Origin: Methyloceanibacter caenitepidi
GTDB taxonomy: Bacteria > Pseudomonadota > Alphaproteobacteria > Rhizobiales > Methyloligellaceae
DNA: 64,000 nucleotides
Assembly: GCF_000828475.1 (NCBI RefSeq)
Contig: NZ_AP014648.1
Coordinates: 2,305,400-2,369,399, forward strand
Direction of reading: 5' to 3'
Of the stretch, positions 26,620-34,278 are shown in pieces. A program made the translations under genes and the position numbers. Under the pieces are notes generated by a model. The model made no database searches, was not told where the DNA came from, and saw only the letters and a list, made by a program, of their open reading frames with translations. Numbering within the stretch: the stretch's first letter is position 1; each line of letters begins with the position of its first letter.

Positions 26620-27999
26620 CTAAGCTAACCACAAAGCCGCGAGGCCGAGGAAGGCGAAGAATCCGACAACGTCCGTGACCGTCGTCACGAACACGCCTGA
26701 CGCGATGGCGGGATCCATATCAAGAGCATCGAGCCCCAGGGGGATCAGGATGCCGGCGAGCGCGGCGGCGAAGAGATTGACGACCATTGCGACCCCGATG
26801 ACGAGCCCCAGGCCATCGCTCCCGAACCAGAAATAGGCGATTGCCGCCATGATGACGGCGAAGAGCAAGCCGTTGACCAAGCCCACCGCGCATTCGCGCC
26901 ATATGACACGCATGGCGTTGGCGGGACCCAGGTCTTGAGTTGCAAGCGCGCGAACCGCGACGGTCATCGTCTGCGTTCCCGCATTGCCGCCCATCGACGC
27001 GACGATGGGCATGAGTACGGCGAGCGCCACCATTTGCTCGATCGTCGCCTCGAAGAAACTGATCACAATGGAGGCGGCAATGGCGGTCATCAAGTTGGCT
27101 ACGAGCCAAGTGAACCGCAGCCGCGTCGTCTCCCAGACCGTGTCGACCACGGACTCGCCGCCGACGCCACCCATGGCCAGGATGTCTTCGGAGGCTTCTT
27201 CCTGAACCACCTCGACGATGTCGTCGGCGGTAATGACCCCAACGAGACGACCGTCGTCGTCAACCACGGGCGCCGAGTTCAAGTTGTAGCGCTCGAACTG
27301 CCGGGCCACCTCTTCCTGGTCGGCTTCGACGGGGATCGGGTGCATCTCTTCATCGATAATGGTCTCAACCTCGGTCGGGCGCTTGGACCGCAGGATCCTG
27401 TTGAGCGCCACACAACCGATCAGATGATAGGCCGGGTCGACCACGAAGATTTCGTAGAACCGCTCCGGCAAATCGTCTGCCTCGCGCATGTAATCGATGG
27501 TCTGACCGACGGACCAGAACGGCGGCACGGCGATCAGATCCGTCTGCATCATGCGGCCGGCGGAGTCTTCCGGGTATTCCAGGCTCCGCTGCAGAGCGAT
27601 GCGCTCGAAATAAGGAAGCTTGGAGAGGATATCTTCCCGATCCTTCCGATCGAGATCTTCCAGTAGGTAGACCGCTTCGTCGGAATCGAGCTCCTGCAGC
27701 GCCTCGGCCACCTGCTCCGGCGGCATCTCCTCGAGGACCTGGTCACGCACCGCCTCGTCCAGCTCCGGCAGCGTAGCGGCTTTGAAGTCTTGGCCGAGTG
27801 CTTCAATGAGCCGGGCGCGGTCGTCCTGACGCAGGATTTCAAGAAGATCGGCAAGGTCGGCTTCGTGTAGATCGAGCGTCAGCTCGCGCGCACGGGAAAC
27901 GTCTCCCTCTTCGAGCGCGTCGGCGACCGCATGGAGGAACTCGGGACGGACATCCCCTTCCTCGTCGCGTAACGGAAAATCGCTCAACGCGTCTTGCAT
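26620..27999 (-). CDS. mgtE: Magnesium transporter MgtE
   Basis: Mg2+ channel/transporter of the inner membrane, 459 residues. An acidic N-domain (about 20-130, with LPELDEAVRDQVLEEMPPEQ) senses magnesium. Two CBS domains follow (about 140-265), then five transmembrane helices carrying the pore signature MPIVASMGGNAGTQTMTVAVR. Length and order match the family. The YdcF-family gene starts 15 bp downstream on the same strand. No magnesium-responsive leader structure was recognised in the 235 bp upstream. Confidence 0.95.
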   Translation of the reverse strand: MQDALSDFPLRDEEGDVRPEFLHAVADALEEGDVSRARELTLDLHEADLADLLEILRQDDRARLIEALGQDFKAATLPELDEAVRDQVLEEMPPEQVAEALQELDSDEAVYLLEDLDRKDREDILSKLPYFERIALQRSLEYPEDSAGRMMQTDLIAVPPFWSVGQTIDYMREADDLPERFYEIFVVDPAYHLIGCVALNRILRSKRPTEVETIIDEEMHPIPVEADQEEVARQFERYNLNSAPVVDDDGRLVGVITADDIVEVVQEEASEDILAMGGVGGESVVDTVWETTRLRFTWLVANLMTAIAASIVISFFEATIEQMVALAVLMPIVASMGGNAGTQTMTVAVRALATQDLGPANAMRVIWRECAVGLVNGLLFAVIMAAIAYFWFGSDGLGLVIGVAMVVNLFAAALAGILIPLGLDALDMDPAIASGVFVTTVTDVVGFFAFLGLAALWLA

Positions 28000-28233
28000 A
28001 AACCGCCCAATCTCAGGAGTTTTTCGAGTTCGACCCGGCGAAGAACCGGCTGAAACGGGCTCTGCACCCCGCGGGGCCGATTCGACCGCTACCAGCCCGC
28101 TTGTGATATCAGCCCAACCGTCCGCTGCCTACGAAAGAGGGAAATTTCGACACGCCAAGAACACGCTGCACGTGCGCGACCTGAAAAGCCGGGACTTCGA
28201 TGCGCAAAACACCGAACCGCGGGCGCTGTGCTC

Positions 28234-29193
28234 TCAGTCGTTCCCGGGGCCGAGAACCGGCGCTGGCGCGGTGATCTCGAACGTAACGCCGCCCTCGCCG
28301 GCCACAACCATCTCGATGCAGTTGCCCGGGCCATCCGTGATCATCCAGGCATGACTCTCGAACGTGGGAACGACGACGGTCTCGCCGTGATTGATGCCGG
28401 TATGGTCAACCGGCGTGCCGTCGGTATCGATCCATATAAGGCCGCGATAGCCGTCTGACTTGTTGACGAACGTGATCTCCGCCGCATTCTCAGAGCTTTC
28501 GGATTTGATCGTGCCGAACTTGTCGCACGAGACCGCATCCATCTTAGGGCTCACGGGCCCACGAGGCGCCTGCGAAGCGATATCGTTCAACGCAGCGGCG
28601 ATGGAGGAGCCGGTCGCCTGCGCCATGGGATCCGCCGTCGCCCGATCCCGTGATGCCGCCTCGTCCTCAGTACCCGGCAGATCCCCGCCGCTGCAAGTGG
28701 CCCTGAACTTCGCAAGCGCGTTGGAGGCGCCGGTCAAATGTAGCTTCTGCTGCTCTCCACCGGGAATGCCATAGGTGAGAACGCCTTCTTTTGCCATGGC
28801 CTCCCAGAGGGGCGCCGCCGCACTGAGTACGGCCCGCAGCCCCGACACGCCGACTTCGGCGTCCTTGCCGTAAACCTTGGCGGGCACTTCTTCGGCGATC
28901 TCTCCAACCGAAAGCGACAGAACCACATCCTGGTCCTCGTCGAGGTCGACCGTGTCGTACCAGAAGATCGCGCGCGGCGTGTCACCGTCAGCCCCGCCGC
29001 ACATCGCCTCGAACGCAACCGCATCCGTCTCGGGGATGCCGTAGGTCAGGATCATGGTGTCTCCATGCTCGGGGACATCGCTATCGTATCTATCGACCGT
29101 CCACGTCATCCGCTCCTCCGCGCCGGCGCTTCCACACGCAACGGCGCCCAAGATCAGGGCGAACCCGATAGCGCAACACGATCGAAACTGCAT
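28234..29193 (-). CDS. Secreted protein with C-terminal von Hippel-Lindau beta-like domain
   Basis: A protein of 319 residues. A signal peptide (MQFRSCCAIGFALILGAVAC) precedes an N-terminal domain of about 130 residues, with GDTMILTYGIPETDAVAFEA and a second GVLTYGIPGGEQQ segment ending in an alpha-helical ASNALAKFRATC. After a linker, residues about 238-300 (28290-28482) read ITFVNKSD, GLIWIDTDGTPV, ESHAWMITDGPGNC. This follows the F.N.s / W.d.dG.p / H.W...D pattern of the VHL beta domain, a small beta sandwich for protein binding. GGAG lies nine bases before ATG 29193. Standing alone between mgtE and a BASS transporter, its role is unknown. Confidence 0.7.
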   Translation of the reverse strand: MQFRSCCAIGFALILGAVACGSAGAEERMTWTVDRYDSDVPEHGDTMILTYGIPETDAVAFEAMCGGADGDTPRAIFWYDTVDLDEDQDVVLSLSVGEIAEEVPAKVYGKDAEVGVSGLRAVLSAAAPLWEAMAKEGVLTYGIPGGEQQKLHLTGASNALAKFRATCSGGDLPGTEDEAASRDRATADPMAQATGSSIAAALNDIASQAPRGPVSPKMDAVSCDKFGTIKSESSENAAEITFVNKSDGYRGLIWIDTDGTPVDHTGINHGETVVVPTFESHAWMITDGPGNCIEMVVAGEGGVTFEITAPAPVLGPGND

Positions 29194-29294
29194 TCGATTG
29201 ATCTCCAGGGACAGGATCGCCATGAGCCTATCGCAAACGCCGTTGGCCGGCATCCGATCCATGACCGGAAAACACCGAAGCGGGGAGCCGAGGC

Positions 29295-30323
29295 CTACGC
29301 AAACGGCGCCTCGACTTGCCGCCCTCGCCGCTTGCGCCCTCGGAGCGAAGCCGACGACCCCGCAATCAACGCAAAGCCGCTAAAAAACAGAACGACGAAA
29401 ATACAGCCGTCATGTGCCGCAGCGATCGGATTGAAGGCTTGATTCGTGGCGGCTTGACCATTGACCCCGTGGCCCTCCCCGGCGGACAGCATCTCGTGCG
29501 GGAACATCGACGTCACGACCAGCAAGGCCAGCAAGCCGTTCTTCACGACGACTTCGATGACGATGGCGAGCGAGTCGCGCTCGGCCATGCCGCAGGCGTA
29601 AGCGCAGAGCCGCGTCAGGAACAGTGCGCCGACACCGAAGACCGCGACGATAGCCGGTCCCAACCAACCGTATGGGCCGAACTGCAGCCGACCAGCACCG
29701 AGCGACCCGATGATGATCAAGGCAAGCATAGCAAGGCTCGCCCGCACCATGACCTTCGTGAACAGGATCTGTTGCTTGGAATGGGTCATGCGCCGGATGA
29801 TCATGCCCACCAGCAAAGGCACGATCAGGAACAGACCGATGTCCAGCATGATCTGCAGCTTGTCGATGCTGAAATTGCCGGGCACTTGCACGTTCACAAG
29901 CGCCGCCAGAACGATCGGCGTGGCAAAGAGGCAGATGAGCGTCGTGATGGCCGTCAGCGAGACCGACAGCGCGACGTTGCCGTTGCCGATGAACGTGAGC
30001 AGGTTGGACAGCGAACCGCCGGGCATCGCCGCCATCAGCGCGATCCCCGTGGCAATCCCGATCGCGCCGGCCATCGACAAGCCGCCGAAGCCTTCCGGAA
30101 ACAGGCTGATAGCGTACATGGTCAGCCCGGCCCAGATTGGGACTAGGATCAGCTGCGCAATCAGCCCCACGGCGAGGCCGCGCCAGGCCGCAAGCGTGTT
30201 CGCGAAATCGCGGACTGTCAGCGTCGCCCCCATGCCGAGCATGGAAAAGGTGACCATTGTCGCCGAAAGGGCGCGTTCGTACTGTCCGAAATTTGCAAAG
30301 AAGGAAAGCGGTTGGTCGATCAT
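29295..30323 (-). CDS. BASS-family (bile acid:sodium symporter-like) transporter
   Basis: Integral membrane protein of 342 residues with about nine to ten hydrophobic helices. The family signature MAGAIGIATGIALMAAMPGG is followed by SNLLTFIGNGNVALSVSLTA, and VVKNGLLALLVVTS lies near the end, as in PF01758 transporters. Bacterial members move organic anions with sodium; the substrate here is unknown. The C-terminal region has a cytoplasmic Arg-rich end (GRKRRGRQ). It lies 101 bp upstream of the VHL-like gene on the same strand and is divergent from the large secreted protein gene. Confidence 0.85.
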   Translation of the reverse strand: MIDQPLSFFANFGQYERALSATMVTFSMLGMGATLTVRDFANTLAAWRGLAVGLIAQLILVPIWAGLTMYAISLFPEGFGGLSMAGAIGIATGIALMAAMPGGSLSNLLTFIGNGNVALSVSLTAITTLICLFATPIVLAALVNVQVPGNFSIDKLQIMLDIGLFLIVPLLVGMIIRRMTHSKQQILFTKVMVRASLAMLALIIIGSLGAGRLQFGPYGWLGPAIVAVFGVGALFLTRLCAYACGMAERDSLAIVIEVVVKNGLLALLVVTSMFPHEMLSAGEGHGVNGQAATNQAFNPIAAAHDGCIFVVLFFSGFALIAGSSASLRGRKRRGRQVEAPFA

Positions 30324-30639
30324 CTGGAGCGGAGCCTAGGCTAGTCCGGACGGGACCGGCAAGAACGGCAGGAGGAGCAAGGAGGCAGCGGAACGTTTGA
30401 TTTGATTCGGAAAGAAGCCGCAAGTGACCCCCGGATGTTGGCCGCCGCCGGCGCCCCGCCTCCGATTTCCCCGAAGTTCACATGGCCAATTTGTCGCCAA
30501 ATTGGGCCACATCACGGCGGGAAGGCCGAGGACTGAACGACCCTGGCTTTTGGCGCGCGGAATACGTGCATTTGTGGTTTTTCCACGCGCGATTTCGCGG
30601 TACCTTTAAGGACGGCTGGGGAGTCGTAACGGGGGTTCC
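30324..30639. other. Divergent promoter spacer, no gene seen
   Basis: This 316-bp spacer lies between the BASS transporter and a large secreted protein gene. It contains an inverted repeat CCAATTTG (30486-30493) / CAAATTGG (30498-30505) with a 4-bp TCGC centre, flanked by GG and GCC. No coding frame is convincing. Confidence 0.45.
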
Positions 30640-32598
30640 ATGCTGCCTGTACGCCAGTCCAGTGTACGCCCTGCGGTCACGTCGTTTCTGATCGCTCTCA
30701 CCCTGGTCGCTTTCCTGCGCCCGCAGGCGAGCGCCGAGGAAGTTGCTGCTGCCTGCGACGAATTCGGGCTCGCGTTCCTGTCATCGCCGATCTCGCCCTG
30801 GAAAGGTGCGCCGCTGCGGGTCATCGCCGCCGCCGAGAAGCCCCTCGCCGGCGAACTGACGATCATCGGACCTTCCGGAAAGATCGCCGCTCAATCGTCC
30901 GACATGCAGGTCGGACCGCCCTATTTCTGGACAGCCGAAGTCCCCTCTCCCGAGGCCGGTGCTTGGCAGGCTAAGCTCACGCGGCAAGACGCGGCCGCGA
31001 ACTGCCGCGATGTCACGCACGACATCACAGTCGCATCCGAACGGCCGCGCGGGGCAAGCGGCGGCAAGAACGTTTGGCCGATCCGCGACGCATGGGATCG
31101 CTCGACCGAGAACCTCTATTCGGCCTGGATCCAAAAGCTCTTTGACGCTCCGGTCGACGAAGAGCTGTCATGGAAAGCCATGGGCGACGTTCTGCACGAC
31201 GAGCAAAGGAACTTGCTGTTCAATCATCTCGGGTTGAACGAGGATCAGACACGCGCACGGATCCGGCCTGACTGCGCCGATCTCCCCTATTTCCTGCGCG
31301 CCTATTTCGCTTTCAAAATGGGGCTGCCCTTCGGTTATGCGCAGTGCACGCGTGGTGACGGCGGACGGCCGCCACGGTGTACGAAATGGTGGAACATCGC
31401 CAATGAACAGCCGTCGACCGTCGTCGTGAACCAAGGGAGCCGTAAGGCAAGGTCGAACGGTCTCTTCGGAGGCGGGTCGGCCTCCGCGTCGCAGGTGCGC
31501 TACACCGTACCGCAACGACCCAAAGGGCTTGTGCCCGGCTTCCAGCACTACCTCGTGAGATCGATTGCGGACGGCGTGCACTCGGGCAACGGCCGGACAG
31601 CCGCCGACGACGACAATACGGATTTCTACCCCGTGCCGCTGACCCGCGACGCCTTACGTCCGGGCACGATCTACGCCGATCCTTATGGGCACATCCTGAT
31701 GCTGGTGAAGCGCGTGCCGCAGACCGACGACAGCGCCGGCGTCTTCCTCGCCGTCGACGGTCAGCCCGACGGCACCGTCGCACGGAAACGTTTCTGGCGC
31801 GGCAACTTCCTTTTTGCGCAGGACCCCGCGCTCGGAGGCCCCGGCTTCAAACGCATCCGTCCCATCGAACGGACAAGCAACGGCTCATTGCGGCGGTTGA
31901 CCAACGCCGAAATCAAGGCCGACCCGGACTACGGCGACTTCTCGCTTCAGCAGTCGACGCTCGACGTCGAAGCCTTTTACGACCGCATGGACGACGTGAT
32001 GTCGCCCGCGCCGCTCGATCCGGTGAAGGCTATGACAGCGGCCGTCACCGCTCTCGAAGAACAAGTGAACGCACGGGTGAATTCGGTCGAGAACGGGCGC
32101 GAGTTTCTCGCCGGCAACCGCGGAACAGTGGCGATGCCCAACGGTCCGTCGATATTCGAAACCTCCGGCCCCTGGGAAAACTTCGCGACCCCATCGCGCG
32201 ACTTGCGGCTCTTGATCGCAATGGATGTCGTGCGGAAGTATCCGGAGCGCGTCGCCAGGCGCCCTGAGCGCTACGCCATGCCCCCTGGCAAGACACCCGA
32301 CGAGGTGAAGGCCGAGCTCGAGGAAAGGCTTCTGGCGGAGCTCAGCAAGCGCAAGTTTTCCTACAAGCGCAGTGACGGTTCATCGTGGACGCTCTCCCTC
32401 GACGATCTCCTCGTCCGCATCAACGACCTTGAGATGGCCTACAACATCAACGACTGCGCCGAAATGCGCTGGGGCGCACTCGAAGGCAGCGAGGAAGCAA
32501 AGACCTGTAAGCGACGCGCGCCCGCTTCACAGCGCCGCATCATGGCGACCGACTATCGGCCTTGGTTCAACGAACGCCGGCGTCCGCCGCGCGGCTGA
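30640..32598 (+). CDS. Large secreted protein, possible papain-like (NlpC/P60-type) fold
   Basis: A protein of 652 residues with an N-terminal signal peptide ending near ASAEE, thus periplasmic or secreted. The mid region resembles the layout of papain-like cell-wall enzymes. A cysteine at the head of a helix (RPDCADLPYFLRAYFAFKMG, about residues 210-229) is followed 130 residues later by PGTIYADPYGHILMLVKRV, like the His strand of NlpC/P60 or CHAP domains. A long helical, charged C-terminal part with several Cys follows. This functional reading is an inference; no named family was recognised. GGGGGTT precedes the ATG. The gene is alone, 109 bp before a HAD gene. Confidence 0.65.
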   Translation: MLPVRQSSVRPAVTSFLIALTLVAFLRPQASAEEVAAACDEFGLAFLSSPISPWKGAPLRVIAAAEKPLAGELTIIGPSGKIAAQSSDMQVGPPYFWTAEVPSPEAGAWQAKLTRQDAAANCRDVTHDITVASERPRGASGGKNVWPIRDAWDRSTENLYSAWIQKLFDAPVDEELSWKAMGDVLHDEQRNLLFNHLGLNEDQTRARIRPDCADLPYFLRAYFAFKMGLPFGYAQCTRGDGGRPPRCTKWWNIANEQPSTVVVNQGSRKARSNGLFGGGSASASQVRYTVPQRPKGLVPGFQHYLVRSIADGVHSGNGRTAADDDNTDFYPVPLTRDALRPGTIYADPYGHILMLVKRVPQTDDSAGVFLAVDGQPDGTVARKRFWRGNFLFAQDPALGGPGFKRIRPIERTSNGSLRRLTNAEIKADPDYGDFSLQQSTLDVEAFYDRMDDVMSPAPLDPVKAMTAAVTALEEQVNARVNSVENGREFLAGNRGTVAMPNGPSIFETSGPWENFATPSRDLRLLIAMDVVRKYPERVARRPERYAMPPGKTPDEVKAELEERLLAELSKRKFSYKRSDGSSWTLSLDDLLVRINDLEMAYNINDCAEMRWGALEGSEEAKTCKRRAPASQRRIMATDYRPWFNERRRPPRG

Positions 32599-32707
32599 GG
32601 CGCAGCCAAGGCAATCGGCCCTTCCCATAAAGTGACGCCCTCGTCCGCCGCATGGTGTAATGACACCGACGGAGAGACGATGAGCTTTTGCGCGCTGGAG
32701 GCCGCAC

Positions 32708-33391
32708 ATGGCACGCGACACCATCCTGTTCGACATCAACGAAACGGTTCTCGACCTTTCGCCTCTCAGGCCGAAATTCGAACGCGCGCTCGGAGACGAC
32801 GCCTTGGCCTCCACATGGTTTGCCATGTTGCTGCACGCGTCCATCGTCTGTGCCCTCACCGGCGTGAGGACAGGGTTCGCAGAGTTGGCTGGACTGATGC
32901 TGGACAGGCTTGCGTCGCTCCAGGGCCGCACGCTCTCGAGCGAAGACCGTTGCGATATCCTCGGCAGTTTCGCAAGCCTGGCCCCGCATGATGACGTTAG
33001 GCCCGCCTTAAACGTCTTGCGCGACCGCGGCTACCGCACCGTCGCGTTTTCGAACTCGTCGCTGGAACTGGTCACGCAGCAGATCGCCAATTCCGGCCTT
33101 GCCCCACACTTCGATCTTGTCGTCTCGGTCGAGGAGGAAGGCAGCTTTAAGCCGGACGCCAAGGTCTACGCATTCGCCGCCGAACGCGCCGGGCGGGCCA
33201 TCGGCGACCTACGCCTCGTCGCCGCGCACGACTGGGATACCCACGGCGCCCTGAGCGCAGGCATGCAGGCGGCCTATCTCGACCGCACCGGCGCCCCCTA
33301 CAATCCGCTGTACAGGCGTCCCGAGATCGCGGCTACGGACATGCGCCAGCTAGTCGACCTAGTCCTGTCCTCCGATATGGAGGACAGCTAG
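32708..33391 (+). CDS. HAD-superfamily hydrolase, haloacid dehalogenase type II-like
   Basis: A protein of 227 residues. The nucleophile Asp9 sits in ILFDINETVLDLSPL, motif II is FSNSS, the lysine is in GSFKPDAKVY and the acidic motif is AAHDWDTHGA. These match type II (L)-2-haloacid dehalogenases and relatives of the FDxNET subgroup. Whether halogenated acids are the substrate cannot be told. GGAGG lies 7 bp before the ATG. It converges with a membrane protein gene, 17 bp between stops. Confidence 0.85.
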   Translation: MARDTILFDINETVLDLSPLRPKFERALGDDALASTWFAMLLHASIVCALTGVRTGFAELAGLMLDRLASLQGRTLSSEDRCDILGSFASLAPHDDVRPALNVLRDRGYRTVAFSNSSLELVTQQIANSGLAPHFDLVVSVEEEGSFKPDAKVYAFAAERAGRAIGDLRLVAAHDWDTHGALSAGMQAAYLDRTGAPYNPLYRRPEIAATDMRQLVDLVLSSDMEDS

Positions 33392-33408
33392 GCTGATTGC
33401 CGAACGCG

Positions 33409-33951
33409 CTATTGCCGTTTTGCGACTTCGAATTGGAGCCGCTCGACAAAGATGGTTCGAAACAAGGCGTTTTGACCCATCACCTCGCTAAGGGCGCGAT
33501 AACCGAAGAGCGGCAGAAAGATCAGAAACATGATGATCGTTGTGGCGATCATCTCCTCGGTCGTGCCACCGCCAACCTCTGCCATCGATTCCGAGAAGGT
33601 CTTACCGTCGAAGAAGCCCACAGTCGCTTCTTCGATGACCGTAAAACCGGCGCAGAGAATGAGGAACGCGAGCGACTTGTGAACGATCTGCCAGATGAGC
33701 GGCTTCGTCCCGTGCCCCTCGCCCACGTGAAGCGCGTGACCGATCATGATGAACTTCGCCAGCACCAGCGACTTGATGACGGCGAACCCCCACGGCAGCC
33801 ATCGGACGCTGGCCGTTTCCAGAATGGCCGACTTGTAAAACGTCAGCGCACTGAAAACGATCAGCAAGTACGCGGAGATATAGAACAGCTCCTTGAACTC
33901 GGCTTTTACGCGGTCGCGGAGCGCAGGCTTGCCTGGTTGCGTCAAATCCAC
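33409..33951 (-). CDS. Membrane protein of unknown function, four predicted helices
   Basis: A protein of 180 residues. Hydrophobic segments lie at about 22-42, 55-72, 88-108 and 135-155. A short charged N terminus precedes the first helix. Notable are the KFIMIGHALHVGEG segment, with two His in or near a helix, and EATVGFFDGKTFSES in the loop. No family name was recognised. It is followed on the minus strand by the HAD gene's convergent end. Confidence 0.7.
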   Translation of the reverse strand: MDLTQPGKPALRDRVKAEFKELFYISAYLLIVFSALTFYKSAILETASVRWLPWGFAVIKSLVLAKFIMIGHALHVGEGHGTKPLIWQIVHKSLAFLILCAGFTVIEEATVGFFDGKTFSESMAEVGGGTTEEMIATTIIMFLIFLPLFGYRALSEVMGQNALFRTIFVERLQFEVAKRQ

Positions 33952-34278
33952 GGTTGTTCCCTTTTAGCAGAGACTCGCACGGTAGCCTCAGACCCAAAGT
34001 GGAACACTACGCCGATCGCGATCAATCGGGTGATAAATTCATTGCTGACCGTCTGCCGTCTCTTGTTGGCGATTGACGGGCCCCCTGCATCAGACGTCCC
34101 CTCGGGGCGTTGAGCGCCTCCCACTCGGGCCCCATCGGCTCACTGGCGTGAGGTCGTGCCGACGCGCCTCGGCGCCGGTTCCAGAACAGGAGGGATCAAG
34201 GTGAGCGGCGGCACTTCGGTGTCCGCTCACGTCAGCGAGCGGACACGCGCACCAGGTGCCGAGACTTCAGGACGTTCC
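33952..34278. other. Gene-free stretch after the TonB-dependent receptor
   Basis: These 327 bp hold the promoter side of the 33.4-kb membrane gene and the trailing side of the receptor gene. The only structure seen is the hairpin at 34219-34246. No coding frame is convincing. Confidence 0.45.
34219..34246 (-). terminator. Hairpin downstream of the TonB-dependent receptor
   Basis: Perfect 10-bp arms GTGTCCGCTC (34219-34228) and GAGCGGACAC (34237-34246) enclose an 8-nt loop, 32 bp past the receptor stop. No T-run follows on the minus strand, so it is either a weak terminator or a 3'-end stabiliser. Confidence 0.5.

Noticed and set aside
28000-28233. Magnesium-sensing leader (M-box) before mgtE
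   Set aside because: No conserved helices could be drawn in the 235 bp upstream.
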